In this document: piece by piece, positions 15,688 through 24,005 of the stretch
Layout: the number at the start of each line of letters is the position of its first letter
Numbering within the stretch: position 1 is the first letter of the stretch
IMG/VR virus record: IMGVR_UViG_3300008111_002165
Coordinates: 1-63,352 of that record
Source: a virus
Length of the DNA: 63,352 nt
Reading direction: 5' to 3' (one strand)
The notes under the pieces: model-generated
Seen by the model: only the letters and a program-made list of their open reading frames with translations
Databases searched by the model: none
What the model was told of the DNA's origin: nothing
Position numbers and translations under genes: made by a program

Positions 15688-16526
15688 AGAAAGGTGTTAA
15701 AGTAACTAGACAATTGATAAACAGAGGATTTAATCCTCTTGTTAGAATTTTTAGTGGTGACCCGGAGGCAAAGAAAGAAAAAGAGGATAAAAAAAGTGAG
15801 GCGGAAGATAATACTATTTTAGATATGAATTTATTTAGACCAATAGAAAACCCGAGAGAAAGAGCTCATATAAAGGAATGGAAAAATATAAACGATAAGG
15901 ATACTATATTTGTTTCCTTTGTATCCGATCCTATCGATAGTGATTTTTATTCTTCTAAAATAGAAGGATTAGTAAAAAAATTAGATGAATTTGGATATGA
16001 TTATTTAATAAGACAATACCCAAGGGATCGTAGCTATCATCAAAATTGCTGCTTTAAACCATCTTTTATAAAAAGTGTAATTGAAGAATTTGATAAAAAT
16101 ATAGTTTGGATAGACGCTGATACCAACTTAAAAAAAGAATTAAAGCTTTTCTCCGATGTGGATTCTGAATTTGATTTAGGTTTGGTTTCTCATAACGGAA
16201 GTATAGATGGTTTTTTTGCTTCACCTCTTTTACTAAAAAATACAAAAAATACTAGGGAATTAATAGAATCGTGGGATGATCACTGTACAGAAAAAATAAA
16301 GTCTGGAGAATGTGAGCTAGATCACGACGCATTAAAACATGAGGTCATAGGTAAACACAGGGATTCTATTAAAATAAGGCTATTTGATAATCAGTATAAT
16401 CAGGGAGATATTTTAGAGAATGTAAACTCTAGAGTTCCTTTAAAAAATCAGGTCCATATACACATGAATAGGATAAATGCTAGAAGACCTTTTAATTATA
16501 CTAATAAAGATTTTAATATAATATGA
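15684..16526 (+). CDS. Glycosyltransferase-like protein, tandem paralogue of the preceding gene
   Basis: I start at the ATG of the ATGA overlap at 15684 (MKKGVKVTRQ), not at an in-frame ATG 24 bases upstream inside the previous gene. The ~280 residues add a basic and then acidic leader of about 65 residues to the same catalytic pattern: FVSFVSDP, CCFKPSFIKS, IVWIDADTNL (DxD near residue 145), ASPLLLKNT and ELDHDALKHEV. The paralogy with the previous gene covers the whole core, so the pair arose by duplication. A GT-A role is inferred. Confidence 0.74.
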   Translation: MKKGVKVTRQLINRGFNPLVRIFSGDPEAKKEKEDKKSEAEDNTILDMNLFRPIENPRERAHIKEWKNINDKDTIFVSFVSDPIDSDFYSSKIEGLVKKLDEFGYDYLIRQYPRDRSYHQNCCFKPSFIKSVIEEFDKNIVWIDADTNLKKELKLFSDVDSEFDLGLVSHNGSIDGFFASPLLLKNTKNTRELIESWDDHCTEKIKSGECELDHDALKHEVIGKHRDSIKIRLFDNQYNQGDILENVNSRVPLKNQVHIHMNRINARRPFNYTNKDFNII

Positions 16527-17374
16527 AAAAATTAAAAGCAACATGGGCGCCATTCCCGCCCGAATATTCTTCTTGCTCTAGTTTAAAACCTAAAACTTTT
16601 GAATGGTCTAACAACGAGGGTATAGCAAATGTTTGGATAGACAATAATATATTAAATCATAAAGGTGGAAAGAATGGAAATTTTGGATGGTTTTGTGAAT
16701 CGTCTGAGATATTACCTGACTTAAAAAGGAACTTAATAAATAATCACGTAGTTCTTAAAAATTATTTTCAGAACATATTTACTTGTGATTCTGAGATAAT
16801 ATCTAAAGATCCTTCGTTTTTTATATTTAATCCGCCAGGATCTAATCTTCCTTGGACTAAACCTGAACAATACTCTTTACATAATAAGAGTAAAATTTGT
16901 TCTATGGTATGTAGTTCTAAAGACATGACTACTGGACATAAGCTAAGATTAAATGTAGCATCAAGAATCAAAGAAAAAATAGATCTTTTTGGAGGAGCAC
17001 ACGGAAGCCCTAGATCAGGAAGCGGAATAGGTCCTTCAGGAGATTGGTGGAGATCTAGAGACGAATCTCTAGCTCCTTATATGTTTTCTGTTGTTTTCGA
17101 GAACGCTTCTTATGATAATTACTACACAGAAAAAATAACAGATTGTTTTGCTAACGGTACTGTTCCTATTTATTGGGGAGATCCTAAAATAGGTGAATCA
17201 TTTGATATGGGAGGTATTATACTATGGGATGATAGTTTTGATCCTTCGGTACTAAATTCGGATCTTTATAATAGTATGATAGGATCAGTTAGAAATAATC
17301 TGTATAAAGTTAGTATTATAAAATCAGCTGACGATTTCTTATTTAATAATATAGAAAATAAATGCCTAAGATAA
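16523..17374 (+). CDS. GT10-family alpha-1,3/4-fucosyltransferase-like protein
   Basis: The C-terminal half contains the GT10 signature: FSVVFENASYDNYYTEK at about 188-204, followed by ITDCFANGTVPIYWG at 205-219. In bacterial and animal enzymes this region binds GDP-fucose, with the Glu-Asn and Tyr-x-Thr-Glu-Lys residues conserved. An upstream IDLFGGAHGSPRSG segment fits the motif before it (lysine/glycine-rich loop). At 283 residues it is shorter than the Helicobacter enzymes (about 425), which have long C-terminal repeats. Genes for both GDP-fucose synthesis enzymes lie 4-6 kb downstream in the same operon, which strongly supports a fucose donor. It would add L-fucose to a growing glycan in the infected cell. 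Confidence 0.85.
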   Translation: MKKLKATWAPFPPEYSSCSSLKPKTFEWSNNEGIANVWIDNNILNHKGGKNGNFGWFCESSEILPDLKRNLINNHVVLKNYFQNIFTCDSEIISKDPSFFIFNPPGSNLPWTKPEQYSLHNKSKICSMVCSSKDMTTGHKLRLNVASRIKEKIDLFGGAHGSPRSGSGIGPSGDWWRSRDESLAPYMFSVVFENASYDNYYTEKITDCFANGTVPIYWGDPKIGESFDMGGIILWDDSFDPSVLNSDLYNSMIGSVRNNLYKVSIIKSADDFLFNNIENKCLR

Positions 17375-18084
17375 ATCTAATTTCTGCATCTAGAGAAAGA
17401 CCCTTAAGAATGGCTAAAACCATACTTAAGTGGTATAATTGTTCTAGTGATCCTAGCAATATTGAATTTATAATATCGATAGATAATAGCGATCCTTGTT
17501 TAGAAAAATACAAAAAGATAATAAAAAATAATACAAAAACAGAAAACGATATAAAAATAAGACTATTAGTAAATGATAATAAAAATACAGTACAAGCTAT
17601 AAATTCTGCGAAGGATTACATAAACGGGGATATAATTTTTATAATATCCGACGATACTGATTGTTTTGATGGATGGGACACAGAAATAATTAATGTTTGT
17701 CCAAAAGGAGGATATTATATAATTAAAACAAATGATGGAATGGGCAAGGATCTAATCACTATGCCTATATTTTCTAGAGAATATCTAGATTCTAAAGATT
17801 ATATTTATTATCCCGAATACGAGCATATGTTTTGTGATACTGATTTAACATGCGTTTCTTATCTTGAGGGGAGTGTAATAGAAGCGAATGATATTACATT
17901 TAATCATTTACATTATACAAGGGGATATCATAAGAAGGATAATAACGATCTAAAAAATCAGCTAACTTTTTATACAGGAATGGAAATCTTTAAAAACAGA
18001 TTAAGTATAAATTTCGGGGTATCTGAGGATTATACAAAAGGAGAGATACCTAAAAATATTATAGATTTCGTAAATAGTTATTAA
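17362..18084 (+). CDS. GT2-like glycosyltransferase
   Basis: The protein begins with the GT2-like nucleotide-binding strand, KINLISASRERPLRMAKTI, followed by FIISIDNSDP, VNDNKNTVQAINSAK and the metal site GDIIFIISDDTDCFDGWD (near 90-107), the usual order in family 2 glycosyltransferases. C-terminal His-rich segments (FNHLHYTRGYHKKD) may contribute to catalysis. The 240 residues overlap the preceding fucosyltransferase gene by 13 bases. The donor is unknown. A 32-base gap rich in AAAT repeats separates it from the next gene. Confidence 0.78.
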   Translation: MPKINLISASRERPLRMAKTILKWYNCSSDPSNIEFIISIDNSDPCLEKYKKIIKNNTKTENDIKIRLLVNDNKNTVQAINSAKDYINGDIIFIISDDTDCFDGWDTEIINVCPKGGYYIIKTNDGMGKDLITMPIFSREYLDSKDYIYYPEYEHMFCDTDLTCVSYLEGSVIEANDITFNHLHYTRGYHKKDNNDLKNQLTFYTGMEIFKNRLSINFGVSEDYTKGEIPKNIIDFVNSY

Positions 18085-18116
18085 TAAATAAAAATAAATA
18101 AATAAATAAAAACAAA

Positions 18117-18692
18117 ATGCAAAATTCAGGAGGAGCTTTTAACGAGGATTACTATATGGAATCCAAATTTCTAGATATAAAAGAAAAATATAATCTAGAT
18201 ACTGTAATCGAAACTGGAACTTATCATGGTATAACTACAGAATGGTTTGCAAAAAACTTCGTAAATGTTTACACTGTAGAGTGTAATGAGGTATATTACG
18301 AAAAAGCAAAGGAAAAAATAGGATCATATCCTAATATAAGTAGTCATTTGCAAGACAGTCCGGTTTTTTTGAAAGAGGTTTTACCTTTAGTAAATGATTC
18401 TAAGACTATAATTTTTCTAGATGCACACTGGTACACTAATCCGGTTCTTAATGAGTTAGTAGCTATAAAAGAATCTGGTAAGAAACCTATACTTGCTATA
18501 CATGATTTTATGGTCCCTGATCATCCAGAATTTGGTTATGACATATATACAGAGCAGGGAATTGTGTATAACTGGGAATGGATTGAAAAATACATAGAGG
18601 ATATTTACGGACCAAAAGGATACACAAAAGAATACAACACAGAAGCTGTTGGAGCTATGAGAGGCTGTATATTTCTTTATCCTAAAAAATAA
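18117..18692 (+). CDS. SAM-dependent methyltransferase-like protein
   Basis: The 191 residues carry a class I methyltransferase core: TVIETGTYHGITTEWFA (about 29-45) is motif I for SAM binding, VYTVECNEVYYEKAKE supplies the acidic residue at the end of strand 2, and TIIFLDAHWY (about 99-108) is the post-core Asp motif typical of small sugar O-methyltransferases. Three methyltransferase genes lie in a row here, suggesting several methylation steps on the glycan built by neighbouring transferases. Substrate is not predictable. Confidence 0.78.
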   Translation: MQNSGGAFNEDYYMESKFLDIKEKYNLDTVIETGTYHGITTEWFAKNFVNVYTVECNEVYYEKAKEKIGSYPNISSHLQDSPVFLKEVLPLVNDSKTIIFLDAHWYTNPVLNELVAIKESGKKPILAIHDFMVPDHPEFGYDIYTEQGIVYNWEWIEKYIEDIYGPKGYTKEYNTEAVGAMRGCIFLYPKK

Positions 18693-18696
18693 AAAA

Positions 18697-19383
18697 ATGA
18701 TTGATTTAAATAAGCATCGCGCTCAAATATATAGTCAAAGTGGAGAGGATGGTATCATACAAAAAATATTCGAGACATTAAACATAAATACTGGATGGTA
18801 TTGTGAATTTGGCGCAGGCGATGGAAACTGGATACCTAATACAAAAAAACTTAGGGAAGAGGGATGGAAAGGTGTATTGATAGAAGGCGATGCTGAATCT
18901 TTTAAAAATTTAAAAGATAATCTAGGAAATAATCCTGATGTTGAGCTAATAAATTCTTATGTGTCTTGTGAAGAGAGTGAATCTTTAGATTATATACTTA
19001 GTAATACTAATATACCTCTTGATATAGATTTATTATCAATTGATGTAGATGGTAACGATTTATGGATATGGAAATCTTTAAAAAAATATTCTCCTAAAGT
19101 AGTTGTTATAGAATATAATCCATCCAAAGATCCTACAGAAAGCTACACTATAGAATATGATAAAAATCACAGATTTAATTCCGATAGCTACTACGGGGCA
19201 ACTCCAGGGGCATTAAATAAAATTGCTGAAGAGAAGGGTTATTTTTTAGTAGCTTCTACACCAAGAACTAATCTTTTTTATTGCAGAAAAGAATTTGCTA
19301 ATAATTTTAAAAAAATGGAACTAGCTGAAGTTGATAAAGGAATAGGTTGGCCAATTAGCAAGAAAGAAATGATTAAATATTAA
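18697..19383 (+). CDS. FkbM-like SAM-dependent methyltransferase
   Basis: The N-terminal YSQSGEDGIIQKIFE and WYCEFGAGDGNWIPNT (about 35-50) match the FkbM-like group, in which the SAM-binding loop follows a QxGED motif. GVLIEGDAESFKNLK gives the ribose-binding acidic residue and DIDLLSIDVDGND (about 108-120) the catalytic-side Asp cluster. Such enzymes O-methylate sugars or polyketides. The 228 residues are full length for the family. It lies 4 bases after the previous methyltransferase gene. Confidence 0.82.
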   Translation: MIDLNKHRAQIYSQSGEDGIIQKIFETLNINTGWYCEFGAGDGNWIPNTKKLREEGWKGVLIEGDAESFKNLKDNLGNNPDVELINSYVSCEESESLDYILSNTNIPLDIDLLSIDVDGNDLWIWKSLKKYSPKVVVIEYNPSKDPTESYTIEYDKNHRFNSDSYYGATPGALNKIAEEKGYFLVASTPRTNLFYCRKEFANNFKKMELAEVDKGIGWPISKKEMIKY

Positions 19384-19394
19384 ATAATAAAAAA

Positions 19395-20081
19395 ATGAAA
19401 GAAAAAGTATCACTACAAACCTTAGGATCTGTATATAGAACAGACAAGGTTTCACACGGGTTTTGTCAGGCATATGACGATAAATTTAATGTAATAAGAG
19501 ACAGTGTAAAGGATGTTCTAGAGATAGGCGTTTTTTTCGGTGCTAGTATTTTAATGTGGAGAGATTATTTTGAAAATGCAGAAATACACGGTTTAGATAC
19601 ATTTGAGGGGCTACAGGGTAACGGACACGTATTTAAGGATGCAGATAAATTCTATAAGGAATGGGAAAATGATACAGATCTAAAAAGAAGAATAACTCTA
19701 TATAAATACGATCAGGGTAAGGAGAATGATTTAATATCTTTTACCACCGAGATGGAGAAAAAAGGTATCTCGTTTGATATCATAATAGATGACGCATCGC
19801 ATTTAATGAGAGATCAACAATTAACTTTTAAACATATGTTCCCTTTAATAAAAAAGGGAGGATATTATGTTATAGAGGATGTACACAGTTCTTTTGGTGG
19901 ATACGACGTTTTAGGTGATATGTCTAATACTACATTAACAATGATCAATAATTATGTTGAAAATAATGAATTATTTTCCATCTATACTGATTTAGAACCT
20001 ATAAAAAAATCAATTAAAAACATGGAATTATTTACCACTAGTAAGGAAAGAAGCATGACATGTATAATTGAAAAAAAATAG
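19395..20081 (+). CDS. SAM-dependent methyltransferase, MycE-type C-terminal domain
   Basis: The sequence has TDKVSHGFCQAYDDKF, the TDK...H..Y...F pattern seen before the SAM loop in macrolide-sugar O-methyltransferases of the MycE/OleY type. It continues with VLEIGVFFGASILMW (motif I), EIHGLDTFEG, FDIIIDDASHLMRDQ (metal and catalytic Asp-Asp-x-x-His) and GGYYVIEDVHSSF. The metal-ligand positions appear complete. It should methylate a sugar hydroxyl, probably Mg-dependent. 228 residues. Confidence 0.82.
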   Translation: MKEKVSLQTLGSVYRTDKVSHGFCQAYDDKFNVIRDSVKDVLEIGVFFGASILMWRDYFENAEIHGLDTFEGLQGNGHVFKDADKFYKEWENDTDLKRRITLYKYDQGKENDLISFTTEMEKKGISFDIIIDDASHLMRDQQLTFKHMFPLIKKGGYYVIEDVHSSFGGYDVLGDMSNTTLTMINNYVENNELFSIYTDLEPIKKSIKNMELFTTSKERSMTCIIEKK

Positions 20082-20082
20082 T

Positions 20083-20769
20083 ATGAGTAAAAGATGTATT
20101 TTAAATTTTTCTAATGATCGATATGTTAGAGGGCAGGATAGATTAATAGATTCATTAAAAACAGTAGGATATAGAGGTGGTTTATTAACTGAGACTAATG
20201 TGGAAGATATTCCTTTTAAATCCCACGCTGAAATAAACTACGGCTTTAAAGCTGGAATGATAAAAAAGGCATTAAATCTTGGTTATGAATCTATACTTTG
20301 GATAGATGCTGCTGTTTATGCAGCTAAGGATGTTACTCCTATATTTGATTACATAGACAATAATGGATATTTTGTTTTCCAATATGGTCAACAAGCATCT
20401 GTTACTTCAGGAGAATGGTGTGCAGATGTCGCTTTAGAACCATTAGGAATAACTAGAGAAGAATCCTACAAAATACCACATGCCTATGCTACTTTATTTG
20501 GATTGAATTTAAAAAAGCATTCTGAATTTTTTAAAGAATATTTAAGATTAGCAGAGGAAGGAACAGCTTTTACTGCACCTTGGCACAACCACGATGGTGA
20601 GGCATCAATAGATCCTAGAGTAAATGGACACAGACACGATCAAACTGTTATGTCTGTATTAATGTGGAAAATGGGAATGAGAAACTGGATAGGAGAGTCT
20701 GAAAGATTGGAATGGTATAGACACTACAAGGAACCAGGAAATGCAATATTATTACAGCACCCCATATAA
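20083..20769 (+). CDS. Glycosyltransferase-like protein (GT-A-like)
   Basis: The first ATG after the previous stop (20083, one base later) gives 228 residues. CILNFSNDRYVRGQDRLI, GFKAGMIKKALNLGYESILWIDAAVY and a long His/Asp-rich C-terminal segment (APWHNHDGEASIDPRVNGHRHD) are present. The ILWIDAA site takes the place of the DxD found in the paralogues, with Ala instead of the second Asp, so metal binding may differ or be lost. HDQTVMSVLMWKMGM near residue 185 is like the acceptor-side motif of phage and fungal GT-A enzymes. Function is inferred from fold pattern and context. Confidence 0.68.
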   Translation: MSKRCILNFSNDRYVRGQDRLIDSLKTVGYRGGLLTETNVEDIPFKSHAEINYGFKAGMIKKALNLGYESILWIDAAVYAAKDVTPIFDYIDNNGYFVFQYGQQASVTSGEWCADVALEPLGITREESYKIPHAYATLFGLNLKKHSEFFKEYLRLAEEGTAFTAPWHNHDGEASIDPRVNGHRHDQTVMSVLMWKMGMRNWIGESERLEWYRHYKEPGNAILLQHPI

Positions 20770-20771
20770 TA

Positions 20772-22442
20772 ATGGAATATAAAATAGGAGATATAATATC
20801 CGTACCTAAACATGGGGATTTAGAAATAAATAAGGAGGTATTATATCTATTTGAAGGATTTCTAAAATATGATACGAAATATTGTATTATTTTAATAAAG
20901 GGATACTCAGAGGGATATCCTTACCTTCTAAATTTAGATATTAAAATATTCTTACATTTATGTTATACTCATGACTATAAAAAATATAAGGAATTTTTTA
21001 AATCCCTATATAATGATTTCCCTTGTAATGAAAGTGCATGTATACTACAATTAATATCTCATAGAATATTTGAAACTGAGGGATATACCAAAGAATTAGA
21101 AAAAAATTTATCAGATAGCATATATTTTTTCGAAAACAATGAATGGCATAAATGGCGAATAAGCGGAAAATTTTTTCTCGGACTATACTCAGGTGACGAA
21201 ACAATAATCTTTAAAAATTTTATAGACTGTTTAAACACAGAAAAACTTTTTATAGATATGGACTGCTATCAAGATAAAATTGGCTATATAGTGTCTTGGT
21301 TAAGATGTAAACAACCAGAGAAATCTAAGATTTATTTGGAAAAATTATATGATAAACTAGAAGAATTTGGATACCATTACAGCCAAGCTCTTGATCCTTT
21401 GATTAAATATCATAATACTAAAGAACTAGAGGAACATTTAGAGGGTTATGACTCTTACAATTTATGGAATCATGTAAATAATAAAAAAAATAATATGAAA
21501 TATCAAAGAGTTTGTATTTTAGGATCAACAGGTTTAGTTGGATCTAATTTATATAGGAAATACCTGGAAAAATATCCGGGTGCTGTTATTCTTGCTCCTA
21601 AAAGATATAATTTAGATCTTGAGAACAGAGAACAAGTAATAGGATATTTCATAAAGAATAAGCCAGATCTTGTATTTATGTGCGCTGCAAAGGTTGGGGG
21701 AATAAAAGCTAATAATGATTATAAGGCTGATTTTATAACTACCAATCTTAAAATACAGACAAATGTTATAGAAGCCTGTCACTTGTCCAAAGTGGATAAA
21801 TTAGTTTTTCTTGGATCCTCCTGCATATATCCTAAAAATTCCGAAATTCCTATCAAGGAGGAATATCTTATGACAGGACATTTAGAGACAACCAACGATG
21901 CCTATGCAATAGCCAAGATTTCTGGAATTAAAATGTGTCAGTCTTATAGACAACAATACGGGGATGATTACATATCTGTAATGCCTTGTAATTTATATGG
22001 GCCTGGAGATAATTTTAATCTCGACTCAAGTCATGTTCTTCCTGCTCTAATTAGAAAATTTCACGAAGCAAAAGAAGCAGATTCAAGTTATGTTGAGGTA
22101 TGGGGAACAGGAAAACCTATGAGGGAATTTTTATATGTTGACGATTTAGCCGAAGCATTAATTCATTTATCTGAGAATTATTCATCTGAAGATATTATAA
22201 ATGTAGGATCGGGAAATGATATTTCAATATCTGATCTTTCTTTATTAATATCTGAAGTGGTAGGGTACAAGGGAAAAATAAAATTTAATTACAAATATCC
22301 TGATGGTACATACAGAAAAGTTATGGATGTTTCTAAAATTTTTGAAACAGGATGGAGACCTTCTCATACAATAGAAGAGGGGATTAAAAAAACTTACGAA
22401 TATTATAAAAATACAATATGTCGATTAGAAAAGCGATTATAA
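20772..22442 (+). CDS. fcl: GDP-L-fucose synthase with a novel N-terminal domain
   Basis: Residues 242-556 are a full GDP-L-fucose synthase (GDP-4-keto-6-deoxymannose epimerase/reductase). LGSTGLVGSNL at ~249 is the Rossmann NADPH loop, GSSCIYP at ~348 carries the catalytic Ser, and YAIAKISG holds the Tyr-x-x-x-Lys pair. The preceding 241 residues are unlike any fcl I know: helical and rich in Tyr, Phe and Lys, with no named domain. Met242 (ATG at 21495) is preceded by an A-run and AATAAT leader like those before many genes here, so a separate 315-residue Fcl may also be translated from inside the gene. The enzyme completes GDP-fucose synthesis for the GT10 transferase. The gene ends inside the start of gmd. 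Confidence 0.9.
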   Translation: MEYKIGDIISVPKHGDLEINKEVLYLFEGFLKYDTKYCIILIKGYSEGYPYLLNLDIKIFLHLCYTHDYKKYKEFFKSLYNDFPCNESACILQLISHRIFETEGYTKELEKNLSDSIYFFENNEWHKWRISGKFFLGLYSGDETIIFKNFIDCLNTEKLFIDMDCYQDKIGYIVSWLRCKQPEKSKIYLEKLYDKLEEFGYHYSQALDPLIKYHNTKELEEHLEGYDSYNLWNHVNNKKNNMKYQRVCILGSTGLVGSNLYRKYLEKYPGAVILAPKRYNLDLENREQVIGYFIKNKPDLVFMCAAKVGGIKANNDYKADFITTNLKIQTNVIEACHLSKVDKLVFLGSSCIYPKNSEIPIKEEYLMTGHLETTNDAYAIAKISGIKMCQSYRQQYGDDYISVMPCNLYGPGDNFNLDSSHVLPALIRKFHEAKEADSSYVEVWGTGKPMREFLYVDDLAEALIHLSENYSSEDIINVGSGNDISISDLSLLISEVVGYKGKIKFNYKYPDGTYRKVMDVSKIFETGWRPSHTIEEGIKKTYEYYKNTICRLEKRL

Positions 22443-23440
22443 CAGGAGTTAATGGACAAGATGGATCCTATTTAGCTGAACTACTTCTTAATAAAGGATA
22501 TGAAGTACATGGTACAATAAGAAGATCATCATCTTTTAATACTTGGAGAATAGACCATCTCCGAAATAACGATAGATTTAAATGGCACTATGCGGACGTA
22601 ACTGATCCAGTTTCTATTAGTAATCTAATTTCTAGTATTAAGCCAGACGAGTTTTATAATCTAGCTGCACAGAGCCACGTTAAGATTTCTTTTGAAATTC
22701 CTTATTATACTGGTCAAGTAGATGCAATAGGTACTTTGAATGTATTGGAATCTATAAGAACTCATTCTCCACATACTAAACTTTATCAGGCTTCAACTTC
22801 GGAGTTATATGGAATGGTTCAAGAAACACCACAAACAGAGAGAACCCCATTTTACCCAAGAAGTCCTTATGGAGTTGCTAAACTTTATGGATTTTGGATA
22901 ATAAAAAACTATAGGGAAGCATACGACATATTTGCTTGTAATGGTATTCTTTTCAATCATACATCTCCTAGAAGAGGTGAAAATTTTGTAGAGAAGAAAA
23001 TAGTTGATGGATTAGTAGATATTAAACTTGGTAAATCTGATATTTTAAAATTAGGTAATCTAAATTCTTCAAGAGACATAGGACACGCCAAAGAATATGT
23101 TGAGGGTATGTGGAGAATGCTACAGCAAGAAACTCCTAGGGATTTTGTTTTAGCTACTGGGGTTTCTTATACAATAAGAGAAATTGTAGAAATGACATCA
23201 ATTAAATTAGATATGGAAATTGAATTCATTGGAGAAGGCGTTGAAGAAATTGGTGTAGTAAAAGAAACTGGTAAAAAAATAATAGAAGTAGATAGCAAAT
23301 ATTTTAGACCATCTGAGGTTGATTTATTAATAGGAGATGCTAGCGATGCTAAAAAAGTATTAGGATGGGAACCAAAACTTTCTCTTTCCCATATAATAGA
23401 TGAAATGATAGAAGATAAAATAAAATCCTATGGATTATAA
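22418..23440 (+). CDS. gmd: GDP-mannose 4,6-dehydratase
   Basis: This enzyme converts GDP-mannose to GDP-4-keto-6-deoxymannose, the first step to GDP-L-fucose. ITGVNGQDGSYLAELL at 8-23 is the Gly-rich NADP loop, FYNLAAQSHV at 79-88 is a hallmark of the family, STSELYG at 126-132 holds the catalytic Thr and Glu, and YGVAKLYG at 151-158 the Tyr and Lys. At 340 residues it is close to the usual length. The gene overlaps fcl by 25 bases. Together they form a complete two-step route from host GDP-mannose. Confidence 0.96.
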   Translation: MSIRKAIITGVNGQDGSYLAELLLNKGYEVHGTIRRSSSFNTWRIDHLRNNDRFKWHYADVTDPVSISNLISSIKPDEFYNLAAQSHVKISFEIPYYTGQVDAIGTLNVLESIRTHSPHTKLYQASTSELYGMVQETPQTERTPFYPRSPYGVAKLYGFWIIKNYREAYDIFACNGILFNHTSPRRGENFVEKKIVDGLVDIKLGKSDILKLGNLNSSRDIGHAKEYVEGMWRMLQQETPRDFVLATGVSYTIREIVEMTSIKLDMEIEFIGEGVEEIGVVKETGKKIIEVDSKYFRPSEVDLLIGDASDAKKVLGWEPKLSLSHIIDEMIEDKIKSYGL

Positions 23441-24005
23441 ATTATTAATAGAGAAAGAGATAGAAGCTCTAAAAAAAATACCAATACAGAGAGTAAGTAA
23501 TTTAGTTTCTCAGATAAGAAGGTATATCGGTCACGGAAGAATAATAACTTCTGGTATGGGAAAAGCTGGACATATCGCACATACCTTTGCCACTACTTTA
23601 TCCTCAACAGGAACACCTTCTTTTTTCTTACATCCATCTGAAGCCCAGCACGGTGATTTGGGAATAGTTCAACCAGGTGACGTAATTATAGTTTTTAGTA
23701 ATTCAGGTAAAACTAGAGAGGTTTTAGAACTTATTGATCTTGTACATAATTTAGAGTATGGTAATTACATATATGCTATAGTCGGAACCAAAACCGAGGA
23801 TATCTCTATAAAATGCGCAGACTATATTGAATTTGGTCCTGTTGAGGAGATATGTCCTATGGGATTAACTCCAACAACTTCTAAAACTTGTATGTCTGTG
23901 ATATCTGATTTAATAGTTATTGGATTAATGGATAAGAATTTTACCAAAAAAGAATACTCAAAATTACATCATGGAGGATATCTCGGTCAAAGATCAAAAA
24001 ACTAG
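23430..24005 (+). CDS. D-arabinose 5-phosphate isomerase, SIS-domain only (KpsF/KdsD/GutQ type)
   Basis: The 191 residues form one SIS domain: IITSGMGKAGHIAHTFA at 38-54 with the conserved Lys45, FLHPSEAQHGDLG at 66-78, VFSNSGKTREV at 88-98, and EEICPMGLTPTTS at 139-151. The C-terminal HHGGYLGQRS at 180-189 matches the end of the KdsD SIS domain. It would convert ribulose 5-phosphate to arabinose 5-phosphate, the precursor of Kdo. The two CBS domains of E. coli KdsD (328 residues) are absent; SIS-only versions are known. The next gene encodes the following pathway enzyme, which makes the assignment firm. Confidence 0.9.
   Translation: MDYKLLIEKEIEALKKIPIQRVSNLVSQIRRYIGHGRIITSGMGKAGHIAHTFATTLSSTGTPSFFLHPSEAQHGDLGIVQPGDVIIVFSNSGKTREVLELIDLVHNLEYGNYIYAIVGTKTEDISIKCADYIEFGPVEEICPMGLTPTTSKTCMSVISDLIVIGLMDKNFTKKEYSKLHHGGYLGQRSKN

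Noticed and set aside
20772-21497. Frameshift or lost stop joining two genes at the fcl N terminus
   Set aside because: The frame is continuous with no disturbed codons. I keep it as one gene and note the possible internal start instead.
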